A stretch of DNA of 64,000 nt, from the NCBI RefSeq assembly GCF_009711265.1, contig NZ_WMII01000014.1, positions 3,461 to 67,460 of the forward strand, in the 5' to 3' direction. Each line of letters starts with the position of its first letter. Within the stretch, counting starts at the first letter, position 1. Under the pieces are notes generated by a model, which made no database searches, was not told the DNA's origin, and was given only the letters and a program-made list of their open reading frames with translations. The position numbers and the translations under genes are program-made. Positions 53,193 through 62,318 of this stretch are shown in pieces. Source of the stretch: Paracoccus shanxieyensis. GTDB taxonomy: Bacteria > Pseudomonadota > Alphaproteobacteria > Rhodobacterales > Rhodobacteraceae.

Positions 53193-54467
53193 CGTGCGGC
53201 GCATGACCTGTGTCGTGGCCAGCGCGATGGCCGCGGCAAGCCCCACGGCGGCAAAGACGTAAAAGCCCCATGGATGGCCCACGCCCATCGTCACCAGCGT
53301 CCCGCCCAGAAGCGGGCCGGAAATCGCCCCCAGACGCCCGATCCCGGCCGCCATGCCAAGCGCGGTGGCGCGGATCGCGGGCGGGTGGTTTGCCGCCGTA
53401 TAGGCATAGACCAGCACCTGCGCGGAAAAGACGAAGCAGCCGGTGATGAAGATCACGACATACAGCGCCACGACCGGCAGCTTGACCGACAAAGCGGCCA
53501 GCAACACGGCACTGGCCAGAAACCAGATCAGCGCGGCGGGCTTCAGCCCGATCCGGTCGCCGACATGGCCCGCGATCAGCAGACCGACGACCGCGCCGAC
53601 GTTCATCAACAGCAGGAACCACAGCCCGCGCGACAGCCCGTATCCGGCAGAGACCATCAGCGTCGGCAGCCAGGTGTTCAGCGCATAGACCAAAAGCAGC
53701 CCCATGAACGAAGTGACCCAGATCCCCAGCGAGTTGCGCAGGAACGGCGCGCGGAACAGCACCCCGCCTGAGGCGGGTTCCTCGGCCTGCTGCGCCACGG
53801 GCGCGGGGTCCAGCGTCAGGCCGTTGTCGCGGGCGACGGTTTCGGCCTCGGCGCGGCGGCCTTTTGCCAGAAGAAATGCAGGCGATTCAGGAAGATGCCT
53901 CCACATCATGGGAAGAAGGATGAAGCCCGGCACCGCGCCCGCGACGAACATCGACCGCCAGCCCAGCGTCGGCAACAGGATCAGCCCCAGCAGCGCCGTT
54001 GCGACCGCGCCGACGTGATAGCCGGTCATCACGCGGGTCGAGGCCTTGCCGGTCTGCCCGCGCGAGAATTCGGTGACCATGGCGATCGCGGTGGGCAGGC
54101 AGCCCCCCAGACCGAACCCGGCCAGAAAGCGGAACAGGCCCAGCGTCGTCCAGTCATGCGCAAAGGCGCAGGCCATGGTGGCGACCGAAAATGCGCCAAC
54201 CGCCCAGATCATCGCCTTGCGCCGTCCGATGCGGTCGGTCAGTGCCCCGATCATCAGCGCGCCAAAGGTCATGCCGACAAGGCTGATGGTCGATACGAAC
54301 GTCGCCTCGGCGGGGGTCATAAAGGGGATGTCGCCCCCGGTCAGCGTGGGGATCAGCGCGCCCAGCACCACCAGATCGAACCCATCCAGAACCACGGCGA
54401 TCCAGCAAAGGGTGGCGACCCAGCCTGCGGCAGGGCCCGTGCGCGACCGTGATTGAGCTTCCATCAT
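53187..54467 (-). CDS. MFS transporter, aromatic acid:H+ symporter family (PcaK-like)
   Basis: This 426-residue carrier has the aromatic acid:H+ symporter hallmark DGFDLVVLGALIPTL in the first membrane segment, GALTDRIGRRKAMI in the loop 2-3 and RFLAGFGLGGCLPTAIAMV in segment 4. Such carriers import 4-hydroxybenzoate or protocatechuate. Neighbouring pcaQ and the pca operon support that. AGGAG lies 6-7 bases before ATG 54467. Its 3' end carries a short tandem duplication. Confidence 0.85.
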   Translation of the reverse strand: MMEAQSRSRTGPAAGWVATLCWIAVVLDGFDLVVLGALIPTLTGGDIPFMTPAEATFVSTISLVGMTFGALMIGALTDRIGRRKAMIWAVGAFSVATMACAFAHDWTTLGLFRFLAGFGLGGCLPTAIAMVTEFSRGQTGKASTRVMTGYHVGAVATALLGLILLPTLGWRSMFVAGAVPGFILLPMMWRHLPESPAFLLAKGRRAEAETVARDNGLTLDPAPVAQQAEEPASGGVLFRAPFLRNSLGIWVTSFMGLLLVYALNTWLPTLMVSAGYGLSRGLWFLLLMNVGAVVGLLIAGHVGDRIGLKPAALIWFLASAVLLAALSVKLPVVALYVVIFITGCFVFSAQVLVYAYTAANHPPAIRATALGMAAGIGRLGAISGPLLGGTLVTMGVGHPWGFYVFAAVGLAAAIALATTQVMRRTA

Positions 54468-54559
54468 CGGTTTCTCCTGTCATGCGGAAAGGCGGACGCG
54501 CCTCCTCAGCGCGCTCCGGTTTGCGGCGCTTACTCGGGGATAAGGTCGCGGTAAACATT

Positions 54560-54583
54560 TTCTTTGTCCGGTTCTTTGTCCGG
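54560..54583. repeat. 12-base perfect tandem repeat upstream of the PcaK-like gene
   Basis: TTCTTTGTCCGG is present twice in direct succession (54560-54571 and 54572-54583), in the gap between pcaQ and the MFS gene. It could be a slippage product or a binding site pair. Confidence 0.65.
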
Positions 54584-54596
54584 CCCGTATGCGGGA

Positions 54597-55511
54597 TCAT
54601 TCTCTCACACGCGCGATATCGCGCGCGATCTGCTGGAAGTCGTCCAGACCGGGGGCCGACCATGATTGACGTTGCGTCATGCCGACCGCACCCGACAGGA
54701 AGCGGGCGCCCGTGGGCAGCTCCACCAGATCGCCGCGTTCAAGTTCGTGAATCACCACCCCGCGCGAGATGAACCACACCGCGTCCGAGGCAAGGCAGAT
54801 CCCGCGCCCCAGCGCCAGCGAGACGGTTTCAATCGCCGGGCGCAGACCGGACAGACCGTTCGCGGCCAGATAATCGTCCACGGCGGGGCGGATCAGCGCC
54901 GTGACCGGCGGCAGGATCGCCGGCATCTCTGCCAGAACCTTGGCCGTCGGACGTCCCAGACCGGGATGGCCGGCCCGCGCCACCAGAATGACCTCTTCCT
55001 CATAGAGATGTTCAAAGTTCATCCCGGCAATTTCCGCCGAGCCGGGCAGGCGCCCGATGACCAGATCGACCGATCCTTCGCGCAAAAGCCGCATCAGATG
55101 GAAATGCGGCCCGGTTTCGGCGCTCAGCGTGACATCGGGATGCAGCTCGCGCAGGCGCAGCGCGATCTGTGGCAGGACCCGTGTTGCGACGGTCGGCAGG
55201 ACGCCGATGCGCAGCGTGCCGTGATTGCCGGGCTGCAATGCCGCCGCCCCCGCCTCAAGCGCCTGCAACGCGATCGAGGCATGGCGGCGAAACAGCGCGC
55301 CCGCCTCGCTCAGATGCATCCTGCGGCCCTGACGCAGGAACATCGGCTGACCCAGAAGCGTTTCCAGTTCGGCCAAAGTGCGCGACAGGGCAGGTTGGGT
55401 GATGCCCTGCGCGCGGGCCACGGCAGACAGGTTGCCTTCGGCGGCAATATCCAGAAAGGCGCGGATATGGCGCAGCTTCACGCCCGGATGTATAGCGTTC
55501 TTGTTATCCAT
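54597..55511 (-). CDS. pcaQ: LysR-family pca operon regulator PcaQ
   Basis: This 304-residue LysR protein has the N-terminal winged helix (GNLSAVARAQGITQPALSRTLAELE, about 23-47) and effector domain with GTLRIGVLPTVATRVLPQIA and a FEHLYEEEVILVARAGHP segment, characteristic of PcaQ/GbpR-type regulators. PcaQ activates pcaDCHGB, with 3-carboxymuconate as known co-inducer in rhizobia. ATG 55511 gives MDNKNAIHPGVKL; a TTG at 55535 is possible. It is divergent from pcaD. Confidence 0.88.
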   Translation of the reverse strand: MDNKNAIHPGVKLRHIRAFLDIAAEGNLSAVARAQGITQPALSRTLAELETLLGQPMFLRQGRRMHLSEAGALFRRHASIALQALEAGAAALQPGNHGTLRIGVLPTVATRVLPQIALRLRELHPDVTLSAETGPHFHLMRLLREGSVDLVIGRLPGSAEIAGMNFEHLYEEEVILVARAGHPGLGRPTAKVLAEMPAILPPVTALIRPAVDDYLAANGLSGLRPAIETVSLALGRGICLASDAVWFISRGVVIHELERGDLVELPTGARFLSGAVGMTQRQSWSAPGLDDFQQIARDIARVRE

Positions 55512-55522
55512 TCCTGCAAATT

Positions 55523-55548
55523 TAGCATTATCCAAGCCGGGATTGCTA
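55523..55548. promoter_or_regulatory. Dyad in the pcaQ-pcaD gap, candidate PcaQ site
   Basis: TAGCA at 55523 and TGCTA at 55544 face each other, with ATCC and GGAT partly matching inside. The site lies 12 bases from pcaQ and 29 from pcaD in a 65-base gap. LysR regulators usually bind such a dyad between divergent genes. Confidence 0.5.
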
Positions 55549-55576
55549 TGGCAAACACGCTTTAAGGGAGATTACC

Positions 55577-56356
55577 ATGCAAGTTCTGAACCGCCCAGGG
55601 GGCGCGATGCATTATTGCATCGACGGACCAGCCAACGCGCCTGCCGTTGTGTTTGCCAATTCGCTGGGCACCGATCTGCGTTTGTGGGACGCAGTGCTGG
55701 CACAGATGCCGCAGATCCGCGCCATCCGTTTCGACAAGCGCGGCCACGGTCTCAGCGATGACAGCGAGGCCTTCAGCATCGACGATCTGGCCGACGATGC
55801 CGCCGCGCTGATCGAACATCTGGGGCTTGGCCCTGTCGTTTTCGTCGGCCTGTCCATCGGCGGCATGATCGCGCAGGCCCTTGCCGCGCGCCGTCCCGAT
55901 CTGGTCCGTGCCGCCGTGCTGTCGAATACCGCCGTGCGCATGGGCAATGCCGAAGGCTGGGCGCAGCGCATCGCCGCCGTCGAAAATCAGGGCATCGCCT
56001 CCATCGCCGACACCATCATGGAGCGGTGGTTCGCACCGCCCTTCCGCGCCACGCCCGAACTGGCGGCATGGCGCAACATGGTTACGCGCACCTCGGCTGC
56101 GGGCTATGCCGCCGCCTGCCGCACGCTGGCCGCGACCGATCTGACGCTGACGACCCGCCTGCTGGATCTGCCGGTGCTGGTGATCGCGGGCGATCAGGAC
56201 GGCTCATCCCCCGCCGATCTGGTGCGCGGCACGGCCGATCTGATCCCCGGCGCCGATTTTCACATCATCCCCGATGCGGGCCATCTGCCCTGCGTCGAAC
56301 AGCCCGCGGCTTTTGCCGCGATCCTGAAGCCCTTTGTGCAGGAACATTGCCAATGA
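55577..56356 (+). CDS. pcaD: 3-oxoadipate enol-lactonase
   Basis: This 259-residue alpha/beta hydrolase has the nucleophile elbow GLSIGG (Ser93), VVFANSLGTDLRLWD near the oxyanion site and a C-terminal histidine in DAGHLPCVEQP. It hydrolyses 3-oxoadipate enol-lactone to 3-oxoadipate. A GGGAG precedes the ATG. It is the first gene of pcaDCHG and overlaps pcaC (ATGA). Confidence 0.92.
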   Translation: MQVLNRPGGAMHYCIDGPANAPAVVFANSLGTDLRLWDAVLAQMPQIRAIRFDKRGHGLSDDSEAFSIDDLADDAAALIEHLGLGPVVFVGLSIGGMIAQALAARRPDLVRAAVLSNTAVRMGNAEGWAQRIAAVENQGIASIADTIMERWFAPPFRATPELAAWRNMVTRTSAAGYAAACRTLAATDLTLTTRLLDLPVLVIAGDQDGSSPADLVRGTADLIPGADFHIIPDAGHLPCVEQPAAFAAILKPFVQEHCQ

Positions 56357-56733
56357 ACCCACGCTTTGACCAAGGCATGACGACCCGCCGCCGTGTTCTG
56401 GGCGATGCCCATGTGAACCGCGCCGAAGCCGCCAAGACCGCCTTTGATGAACCCTTCCAGACGCTGATCACCGAAGCCGCATGGGGCTCGGTCTGGTCGC
56501 GTGACACGATCAGCCCGCGCGAACGCTCGATGCTGACCATCGCGCTGCTGGCGGGTCTGGGCAATGACCACGAACTGGCCATGCATATCCGCGCCACCGC
56601 CAATACCGGCGCATCGCAGGATGATGTGCTGGAATCGCTGCTGCATGTCGCGATCTATGCCGGCGTGCCGCGCGCGAACCACGCCATCAAGATCGCCAAG
56701 GAAACCTTCGCTGAAATGGAGAGCAAGGGATGA
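56353..56733 (+). CDS. pcaC: 4-carboxymuconolactone decarboxylase
   Basis: This 126-residue protein begins with [21 protein letters not shown] and has [27 protein letters not shown] and [18 protein letters not shown], typical of PcaC. It decarboxylates 4-carboxymuconolactone. It is a separate gene here, not fused to PcaD as in some bacteria. It overlaps both pcaD and pcaH by 4 bases. Confidence 0.92.
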   Translation: MNPRFDQGMTTRRRVLGDAHVNRAEAAKTAFDEPFQTLITEAAWGSVWSRDTISPRERSMLTIALLAGLGNDHELAMHIRATANTGASQDDVLESLLHVAIYAGVPRANHAIKIAKETFAEMESKG

Positions 56734-57464
56734 ACCCCAGCCATATCGAACGCGGTCCGCTGTTCTTCCGCGACCGCGACTGGCACCCGGCGGCCTATAC
56801 GCCGGGCTACAAGACCTCGATGACCCGCGCGCCGTTCCGGCCGCTGGTCGCCATGGGCTCGACCCTCAGCGAGGAAACCGGCCCGGCCTTCGGTCACTCG
56901 ATGATCGGCGCGCTGGACAACAACCTGATCATGAATTTCACCGGGCAACCGGCCATCGGCGAACGCATCATCATGCATGGCCGGGTGCTGGACGAAACCG
57001 GCCGCGGCGTTCCCAATGTGCTGGTCGAGATCTGGCAGGCCAATGCGGGCGGCCGCTACCGCCACAAGAAAGACAGCTATGCCGCGCCGCTTGATCCGAA
57101 TTTCGGCGGCTGCGGGCGCACGCTGTCGGGGCCGGACGGAGCCTATGAATTCCTGACCGTCCGCCCCGGCGCCTATCCCTGGCCGAACCGCGTCAACGAC
57201 TGGCGGCCGATGCATATCCATATCTCGGTCTTCGGCTCGGGCTTCGGCCAGCGGCTGATCACCCAGCTGTATTTCGAGGGCGACCCGCTGATCGCGAAAT
57301 GCCCCATCGTCAAGACCATCGGCAATGACAAGGCCATTCAGGCTCTGGTCGCGCCGCTGGACATGAACCGCGCCATTCCGATGGACTGTCTGGCCTATAA
57401 GTTCGACATCGTGCTGCGGGGCCGCCGCCAGTCCTTCTTTGAAAACCGCAAGGAGGGGATGTGA
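56730..57464 (+). CDS. pcaH: Protocatechuate 3,4-dioxygenase beta subunit
   Basis: This 244-residue subunit has an intradiol dioxygenase fold with the iron ligands in [23 protein letters not shown] (tyrosine and histidines) and further tyrosine in GGRYRHK. It holds the non-heme iron and cleaves protocatechuate to 3-carboxy-cis,cis-muconate with Pca[15 protein letters not shown] is the family signature. It overlaps pcaG at the stop/start. Confidence 0.94.
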   Translation: MNPSHIERGPLFFRDRDWHPAAYTPGYKTSMTRAPFRPLVAMGSTLSEETGPAFGHSMIGALDNNLIMNFTGQPAIGERIIMHGRVLDETGRGVPNVLVEIWQANAGGRYRHKKDSYAAPLDPNFGGCGRTLSGPDGAYEFLTVRPGAYPWPNRVNDWRPMHIHISVFGSGFGQRLITQLYFEGDPLIAKCPIVKTIGNDKAIQALVAPLDMNRAIPMDCLAYKFDIVLRGRRQSFFENRKEGM

Positions 57465-58069
57465 TGCAGCCGCTCGAATATCTCAAGGAAACGCCCTCGC
57501 AGACGGCGGGTCCCTATGTCCATATCGGCCTGACCCCGAACACGCTGGGCAATCCCGGCATCTATCCTGAAGATCTGGGCCTCAGCCCGATCCGCGACGG
57601 AGCCAAGGGCCAGCTCATCACGATCACCGGGCACGTGCAGGACGGCGCGGGCATGATCATGCGCGATGCGCTGATCGAAAGCTGGCAGGCCGATGCCCAA
57701 GGCATTTATCCGGGCAATGACCCGCGCGGCGCGGCCGATCCGAATGTCACCGGCTGGGCGCGCATCATCGCCGATTTCGACAGCGGCGAATGGACGCTCA
57801 GCACGGTCAAGCCGGGCCGGGTGCCGTTTCCCGACGGTCGCATGATGGCGCCGCATATCTCGCTTTGGGTGGTGGCGCGCGGCATCAACCTTGGCCTGCA
57901 GACCCGCATCTATTTCGAAGATGAGGACAACGAATCCTGCCCCGTGCTGCAACGGATCGAACACCGCCCCCGCGTGCAGACGCTGATTGCGAAACAGACA
58001 GCGCCGGGGCAGTATCGCTTCGACATCGTGCTGCAGGGCGACAACGAAACCGTCTTCTTCGATATGTGA
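57464..58069 (+). CDS. pcaG: Protocatechuate 3,4-dioxygenase alpha subunit
   Basis: This 201-residue subunit starts [22 protein letters not shown] and has ALIESWQADAQGIYPG, the intradiol signature, but lacks the iron ligand set of PcaH, as usual for alpha. It pairs with PcaH to form the active site. GGAGGGG lies about 6 bases before ATG 57464; a GTG 3 bases earlier is possible. Confidence 0.94.
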   Translation: MQPLEYLKETPSQTAGPYVHIGLTPNTLGNPGIYPEDLGLSPIRDGAKGQLITITGHVQDGAGMIMRDALIESWQADAQGIYPGNDPRGAADPNVTGWARIIADFDSGEWTLSTVKPGRVPFPDGRMMAPHISLWVVARGINLGLQTRIYFEDEDNESCPVLQRIEHRPRVQTLIAKQTAPGQYRFDIVLQGDNETVFFDM

Positions 58070-58076
58070 GGTGAAC

Positions 58077-58919
58077 ATGACCGGCACGCCCTGCATCATC
58101 TGCGTCGCCATCACCGGCTCGCTTCCGACCAAGGAAAACAACCCGGCGGTGCCGATCACGGTCGCCGAACAGATCGAATCGACGCAGGAAGCGTTCGAGG
58201 CCGGGGCCAGCATCGCGCATTGCCATGTGCGCGATGACGAAGGCCGACCCAGCTCGGATCCCGACCGTTTCGCGGCGCTGAAACAGGGCCTGGAAAAACA
58301 CTGCCCCGGCCTGATCGTCCAGCTGTCCACGGGCGGCAGGTCGGGCGCGGGACAGGCGCGGGGCGGCATGCTGCCCCTTTCGCCCGACATGGCCTCGCTC
58401 TCGGTCGGCTCGAACAACTTCCCGACACGCGTCTATGAAAACCCACCGGATCTGGTGAACTGGCTGGCGGCCGAGATGATCCGCCATGACGTGAAACCGG
58501 AAATCGAGGCCTTCGATCTCAGCCATATCCTGCAGGCAGCCGCCATGTATAAGGACGGGCGCATCAAGGACCGGCCCTATGTGCAGTTCGTCATGGGCGT
58601 CAAGAACGCCATGCCTGCCGACCGCGAGGTGTTCGACTATTACATCCACACCGTCAAACGGCTGTTCGGCGACGACACGCCCTGGTGCGCGGCCGGCATC
58701 GGCCCGAACCAATTGCTCTTGAATGAATGGGCGATCGGCGCCGGAGGCCATGCCCGCACGGGTCTGGAAGACAATGTGCGGCTCCACCGCGACACGCTCG
58801 CGCCCTCGAACGCCGCATTGGTGAAACGCACCGCTGACATCTGCGCCCGCCACGACCGCCCGGTCGCAAGCTGGCAGCAGGCCCGACAGATCCTCGGGCT
58901 GCGGATGCCCGCGCTCTGA
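58077..58919 (+). CDS. Beta-keto acid cleavage enzyme (BKACE/DUF849 family)
   Basis: This 280-residue protein has the BKACE zinc motif AHCHVRDDEG (His48 and His50), MGVKNAMPADREVFDYY and the C-terminal GGHARTGLEDNV. Known members combine a beta-keto acid with acetyl-CoA to give acetoacetate and a new acyl-CoA. In a pca operon the obvious substrate is 3-oxoadipate, which would yield succinyl-CoA and acetoacetate. That would replace PcaIJ, which I do not see in the window. It starts 7 bases after pcaG. Substrate is inferred from context. Confidence 0.88.
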   Translation: MTGTPCIICVAITGSLPTKENNPAVPITVAEQIESTQEAFEAGASIAHCHVRDDEGRPSSDPDRFAALKQGLEKHCPGLIVQLSTGGRSGAGQARGGMLPLSPDMASLSVGSNNFPTRVYENPPDLVNWLAAEMIRHDVKPEIEAFDLSHILQAAAMYKDGRIKDRPYVQFVMGVKNAMPADREVFDYYIHTVKRLFGDDTPWCAAGIGPNQLLLNEWAIGAGGHARTGLEDNVRLHRDTLAPSNAALVKRTADICARHDRPVASWQQARQILGLRMPAL

Positions 58920-58920
58920 T

Positions 58921-58975
58921 TTCTTCGTTCTGAAAATACTCTCGGGGGTGCGGGGGGCAGACAGCCCCCCGGCCA
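58921..58975. repeat. Hairpin-bearing intergenic repeat-like element
   Basis: The gap between the BKACE gene and pcaB holds TTCTTCGTTCTGAAAATACT, then a GGGGGTG run and a perfect 8-base-pair hairpin (CGGGGGGC at 58951, GCCCCCCG at 58964). No T-run follows. Elements of this composition are, as I recall, scattered between genes in Rhodobacteraceae; only one copy occurs here. Confidence 0.5.
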
Positions 58976-58997
58976 ACCGCACCACCAAGGACTGCCC

Positions 58998-60311
58998 ATG
59001 CCCGCCTCGATTGCCGACAGCGCCATCTACCGCACCCTGTTCTCGGACGACGCCACGGCGGCGCTGTTCACCGACAGCGCCGAAATCCGTGCCATGTTGC
59101 TGGTCGAAGGCGCGCTGGCCCGCGTGCAGGGACAGTTGGGCATCATCCCCGAAACCGCCGCCGCCTTCATCGACCGCGCCGCGCGCGAGGTGCAGATCGA
59201 CCCCGCCGCGCTGGCGCAGGAAACGGCTACCAACGGCGTGCCGATCCCCGGCCTCGTCGCCGCCTTCCGCAAGGCGATGCAGGCGCCGGAACATGCGCAA
59301 TATCTGCATTGGGGCGCCACCAGTCAGGACATCGTGGAAACCGCGCAGGCCCTGCGCCTGCGCCGCGTGCTGGAGCTTTGGGACGCAGGCCTTGCCGGGC
59401 TGATCGCCGCCCTGGGGCAATTGGCGCGCACCCATGCCGATCTGCCGATGGCCGCGCGTACCTATGGTCAGGCGGCGACGCCCACCAGCTTCGGCGCGGT
59501 GGTGGCGGGCTGGGGCCATCCGCTGATCCGGCATCGTCAGGCATTGGCCGACCTGCGCCCCGCGCTTGCCACCGTGTCGCTGGGCGGCGCTGCGGGCACG
59601 CTGTCGGCCATGGGCGCGGAAGGCCCCGCCGTGCGCAGCGCCTTGGCGCAGGCCCTGGATCTGGCCGATCCGGGCCACAGCTGGCACGCCGAACGCGACC
59701 GCATGGGCGCGCTGGCCGCATGGATGACCGGCGTCACCACCAGTCTTGCCAAGATGGGCGAGGATCTGATCCTGATGACCCAATCGGGCATCAATGAAAT
59801 ACGGCTTGAAGGCGCGGGCGGATCCTCGACCATGCCGCAAAAGCAGAACCCTGTCGGCCCTTCGGTGCTGGTGGCGCTGGCGCGGCAGGTGCTGGCGCTG
59901 TCCGGCGCGGTGCAGGGCGCGGGCGTCCACCGCCAGCAGCGCGACGGCGCGGCATGGTTCGTGGAATGGCTGTGCCTGCCGCAGCTTTGCATCAGCACGG
60001 GCCGGGCCATCGCGCTGGCCGCAGACCTTGCTACCCGCATCAGCCCCGATGCGCAGGCGATGGCGCGGGGGCTGGACGACGGCACAGGGCTGATCCATGC
60101 CGAGGCCTATACCTTCGCGCTGGCCCGCCATATGCCGCGCCCCGAAGCGCAGGCCAGGATCAAGGCGCTGTGCAAGCAGGCCATGTCGGACAACCGATCG
60201 CTGCCCGATCTGGTCGCCCGTGACTTCCCCGATCTGGACCTGTCAGCGGCGGGCGGACTTGGCACGGCCCCCGCCGAGGCCCGCGCCTTTGCAGCCAGCA
60301 CCGGCGCCTAG
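58998..60311 (+). CDS. pcaB: 3-carboxy-cis,cis-muconate cycloisomerase
   Basis: This 437-residue protein belongs to the fumarase/aspartase superfamily. It has the signature GSSTMPQKQNPVGPSV, HWGATSQDIVET and ARTYGQAATPTSFGAVVAGW. It converts 3-carboxymuconate to 4-carboxymuconolactone. AAGGA lies 7 bases before ATG 58998. It is separated from the upstream genes by 78 bases with a hairpin, and ends 9 bases from a convergent gene. Confidence 0.92.
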   Translation: MPASIADSAIYRTLFSDDATAALFTDSAEIRAMLLVEGALARVQGQLGIIPETAAAFIDRAAREVQIDPAALAQETATNGVPIPGLVAAFRKAMQAPEHAQYLHWGATSQDIVETAQALRLRRVLELWDAGLAGLIAALGQLARTHADLPMAARTYGQAATPTSFGAVVAGWGHPLIRHRQALADLRPALATVSLGGAAGTLSAMGAEGPAVRSALAQALDLADPGHSWHAERDRMGALAAWMTGVTTSLAKMGEDLILMTQSGINEIRLEGAGGSSTMPQKQNPVGPSVLVALARQVLALSGAVQGAGVHRQQRDGAAWFVEWLCLPQLCISTGRAIALAADLATRISPDAQAMARGLDDGTGLIHAEAYTFALARHMPRPEAQARIKALCKQAMSDNRSLPDLVARDFPDLDLSAAGGLGTAPAEARAFAASTGA

Positions 60312-60320
60312 CACCGGCGT

Positions 60321-61148
60321 CTAACGCAGCCCCCGCCAGATCGACGAGGCGATGTCGCCCAGATCGCCCAGCCGGGCAAGGACGTGTTCGCGTTCGACCC
60401 CGGCTGCGCCCTGATGCCGGTCCAGCCGGTCCAGCATCCGCATCAGACGCCGGCGATGCGTGCCAAGGCCCACCTGCACCGGGTCCGCAATCAGCCCGGC
60501 AAATGTCGTCAGAACCGAGGCCAGCACCGACAGCACGACCCCGGTCAGCACCACCTGCCAGACGGCCAGATGCGCGGGAAACAAGCCATACCACACCCCT
60601 CCGGCCCAGCTTCCCAAGGCGAAATCGTGAATGGCCTGACCCTGCGCGCCCATATTGGCAATGGGCTCGGCCAAGGAAATCACGCCCGGCGTGGCACGGT
60701 TGAACATCACAAAGCCAAGCGCCAGCACGATCAGCGATGTGGTGATCTCGGACACGGCATTGCGGGTCTCGGCATAGCCGTTGATGGCGTGGCGCGCGAC
60801 CTCGGGCGGGGCGTCGGGACCGATGCCCTGATCGCGCAGCCTGTCCAGCAGGGCGTTCAGGTCGATCTCAAGCTGCCGCGCCACATCCGAGGTCAGAAAG
60901 ATCTGCCGCGCCGCCAGCCATGCCGAGGCGCGCCGCGCCCCGCACCAGCCAAGGATGGCGGCGATCAGCTTGATCAGCAAAAAGACCGGCGACAGCATGA
61001 CGTTCACCGGCGCACGCAGCAGATCCAGCCCCAGCGCCGCGCGATGCAGCCGGAACGTGCCGCGAATGCCATAGCGCGCGCGCACGAAACGGCGGATCTC
61101 GGCCTCACGCAGGGTCAGGGGCCGGGGATCGGCGGGGGCGGGCGTCAT
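60321..61148 (-). CDS. Conserved membrane protein (DUF6635-like)
   Basis: This 275-residue protein begins with a soluble stretch (LTLREAEIRRFVRARYGIRGTFRLHRAALGLDLLRAP) and has four hydrophobic segments: MLSPVFLLIKLIAAILGW, TSLIVLALGFVMF, PAHLAVWQVVLTGVVLSVL and nearby. It resembles uncharacterised proteobacterial membrane proteins of the DUF6635 group. Function is unknown. It is convergent with pcaB and upstream of nothing obvious on its strand; it follows yeiH in reading direction by 60 bases. Confidence 0.7.
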   Translation of the reverse strand: MTPAPADPRPLTLREAEIRRFVRARYGIRGTFRLHRAALGLDLLRAPVNVMLSPVFLLIKLIAAILGWCGARRASAWLAARQIFLTSDVARQLEIDLNALLDRLRDQGIGPDAPPEVARHAINGYAETRNAVSEITTSLIVLALGFVMFNRATPGVISLAEPIANMGAQGQAIHDFALGSWAGGVWYGLFPAHLAVWQVVLTGVVLSVLASVLTTFAGLIADPVQVGLGTHRRRLMRMLDRLDRHQGAAGVEREHVLARLGDLGDIASSIWRGLR

Positions 61149-61208
61149 GTCTGGATCGTCCTTCCTGCTGCGGCACAGCCCTTTATCTAGGGACCAACGC
61201 GCGCAGGC

Positions 61209-62225
61209 TCAACGCCCCGACATCAGCAGCACCAGCCCAAGCCCCACCGCCGAGATGAACCCCGAGGCCAGCGCCCCCAGCAGCAGCGGCCGCGCGCCCT
61301 TGGCCCGCAGGCGGCGCAGATCGGTTTCCAGCCCCATCGCCGCAAGCGCCACGGTCAGCAGAAAACTGGTGAGGACGGCGATTGCGGCGCGCAGCGTCTC
61401 GGGGACCGGCAGGGCGCTGTTCAGCAGCACCACGCCCACGAAGCCCAGCACGAACCAGGGCGTTGGTGCGGCGCCTTCCGCTGCCTGACCGCGACGACGG
61501 GCCAGCGCACCCAGACACAGGATCAGCGGTGCCAGCATGATGACCCGGCCCAGCTTGGCCACGGTTCCGGCCTGCCCGGCCTCGGGGCCGTGCTGAAAGG
61601 CCGCGCCTGCGACCTGCGCCACCTCATGCACGGTCGCGCCGACCCAGATGCCGTAATCCGTGGCCCCAAGCCCCAGCACATGGCCCAGCCACGGCAGCAC
61701 AAGCATGGCGACCGAACCGAAGACCGTGACGCAGGCAATCGCATAGGCCACATCCTCATCGCTGCCACGGGTCACGGTGTTCGTCGCCAGCACCGCCGAC
61801 GCGCCGCAGACCGATGTGCCCGCCGCGATCAGTTGCGTCAGTTGCGCCGGAACGCCAAGCGCCTTTCCGGCCCATGTCGTGAATATGAAGGTGGCGACTA
61901 AGGCCAGAACGATCACCGCAAGCCCCGGCAGACCGATGGCGGCCAATTGCCCCAGCGTCAGTTGAAACCCCAGCAGCACGATGGCCAGCCGCAGCAGCCT
62001 GCGCATGGAAAATGCGATCCCCGGACGGAATGTCTGGGGCAGCGGGGCCAGATTGCGGAGGACGATCCCGATGACCAGCGCCACAGCCAGCGGGCTGAGC
62101 GCGGCGATGCCCGACAGGCGCTGGATCAGCATTGCCAGCGCCGCAATCGCCATGGTCAGCACCAGCCCCGGCAGCAGCCGCAGCGTCCGGGCGGGTGAGG
62201 AAAGGCTTGCTTCGATGCTGGTCAT
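61209..62225 (-). CDS. yeiH: YeiH-family putative sulfate/sulfite exporter
   Basis: This 338-residue membrane protein has about ten hydrophobic segments and the YeiH/UPF0324 motifs PGIAFSMRRLLRLAIVLLGFQL, GTSVCGASAVLA and DYGIWVGATVHEVAQVAGA. The family is annotated as a putative sulfate exporter, and YeiH expression in enterics is controlled by the sulfite-responsive LysR regulator YeiE. AGGAGATC lies 7 bases before ATG 62225. It is divergent from a LysR gene, matching that pair. Confidence 0.85.
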   Translation of the reverse strand: MTSIEASLSSPARTLRLLPGLVLTMAIAALAMLIQRLSGIAALSPLAVALVIGIVLRNLAPLPQTFRPGIAFSMRRLLRLAIVLLGFQLTLGQLAAIGLPGLAVIVLALVATFIFTTWAGKALGVPAQLTQLIAAGTSVCGASAVLATNTVTRGSDEDVAYAIACVTVFGSVAMLVLPWLGHVLGLGATDYGIWVGATVHEVAQVAGAAFQHGPEAGQAGTVAKLGRVIMLAPLILCLGALARRRGQAAEGAAPTPWFVLGFVGVVLLNSALPVPETLRAAIAVLTSFLLTVALAAMGLETDLRRLRAKGARPLLLGALASGFISAVGLGLVLLMSGR

Positions 62226-62318
62226 GCTTGGATCTCCTGGCATATGGCGCAGAATGAGGCTTGCATTTCGATCAATCAAACGGATTATTCTGCTAAGATC
62301 GTTCGATTTTGGTGATGA

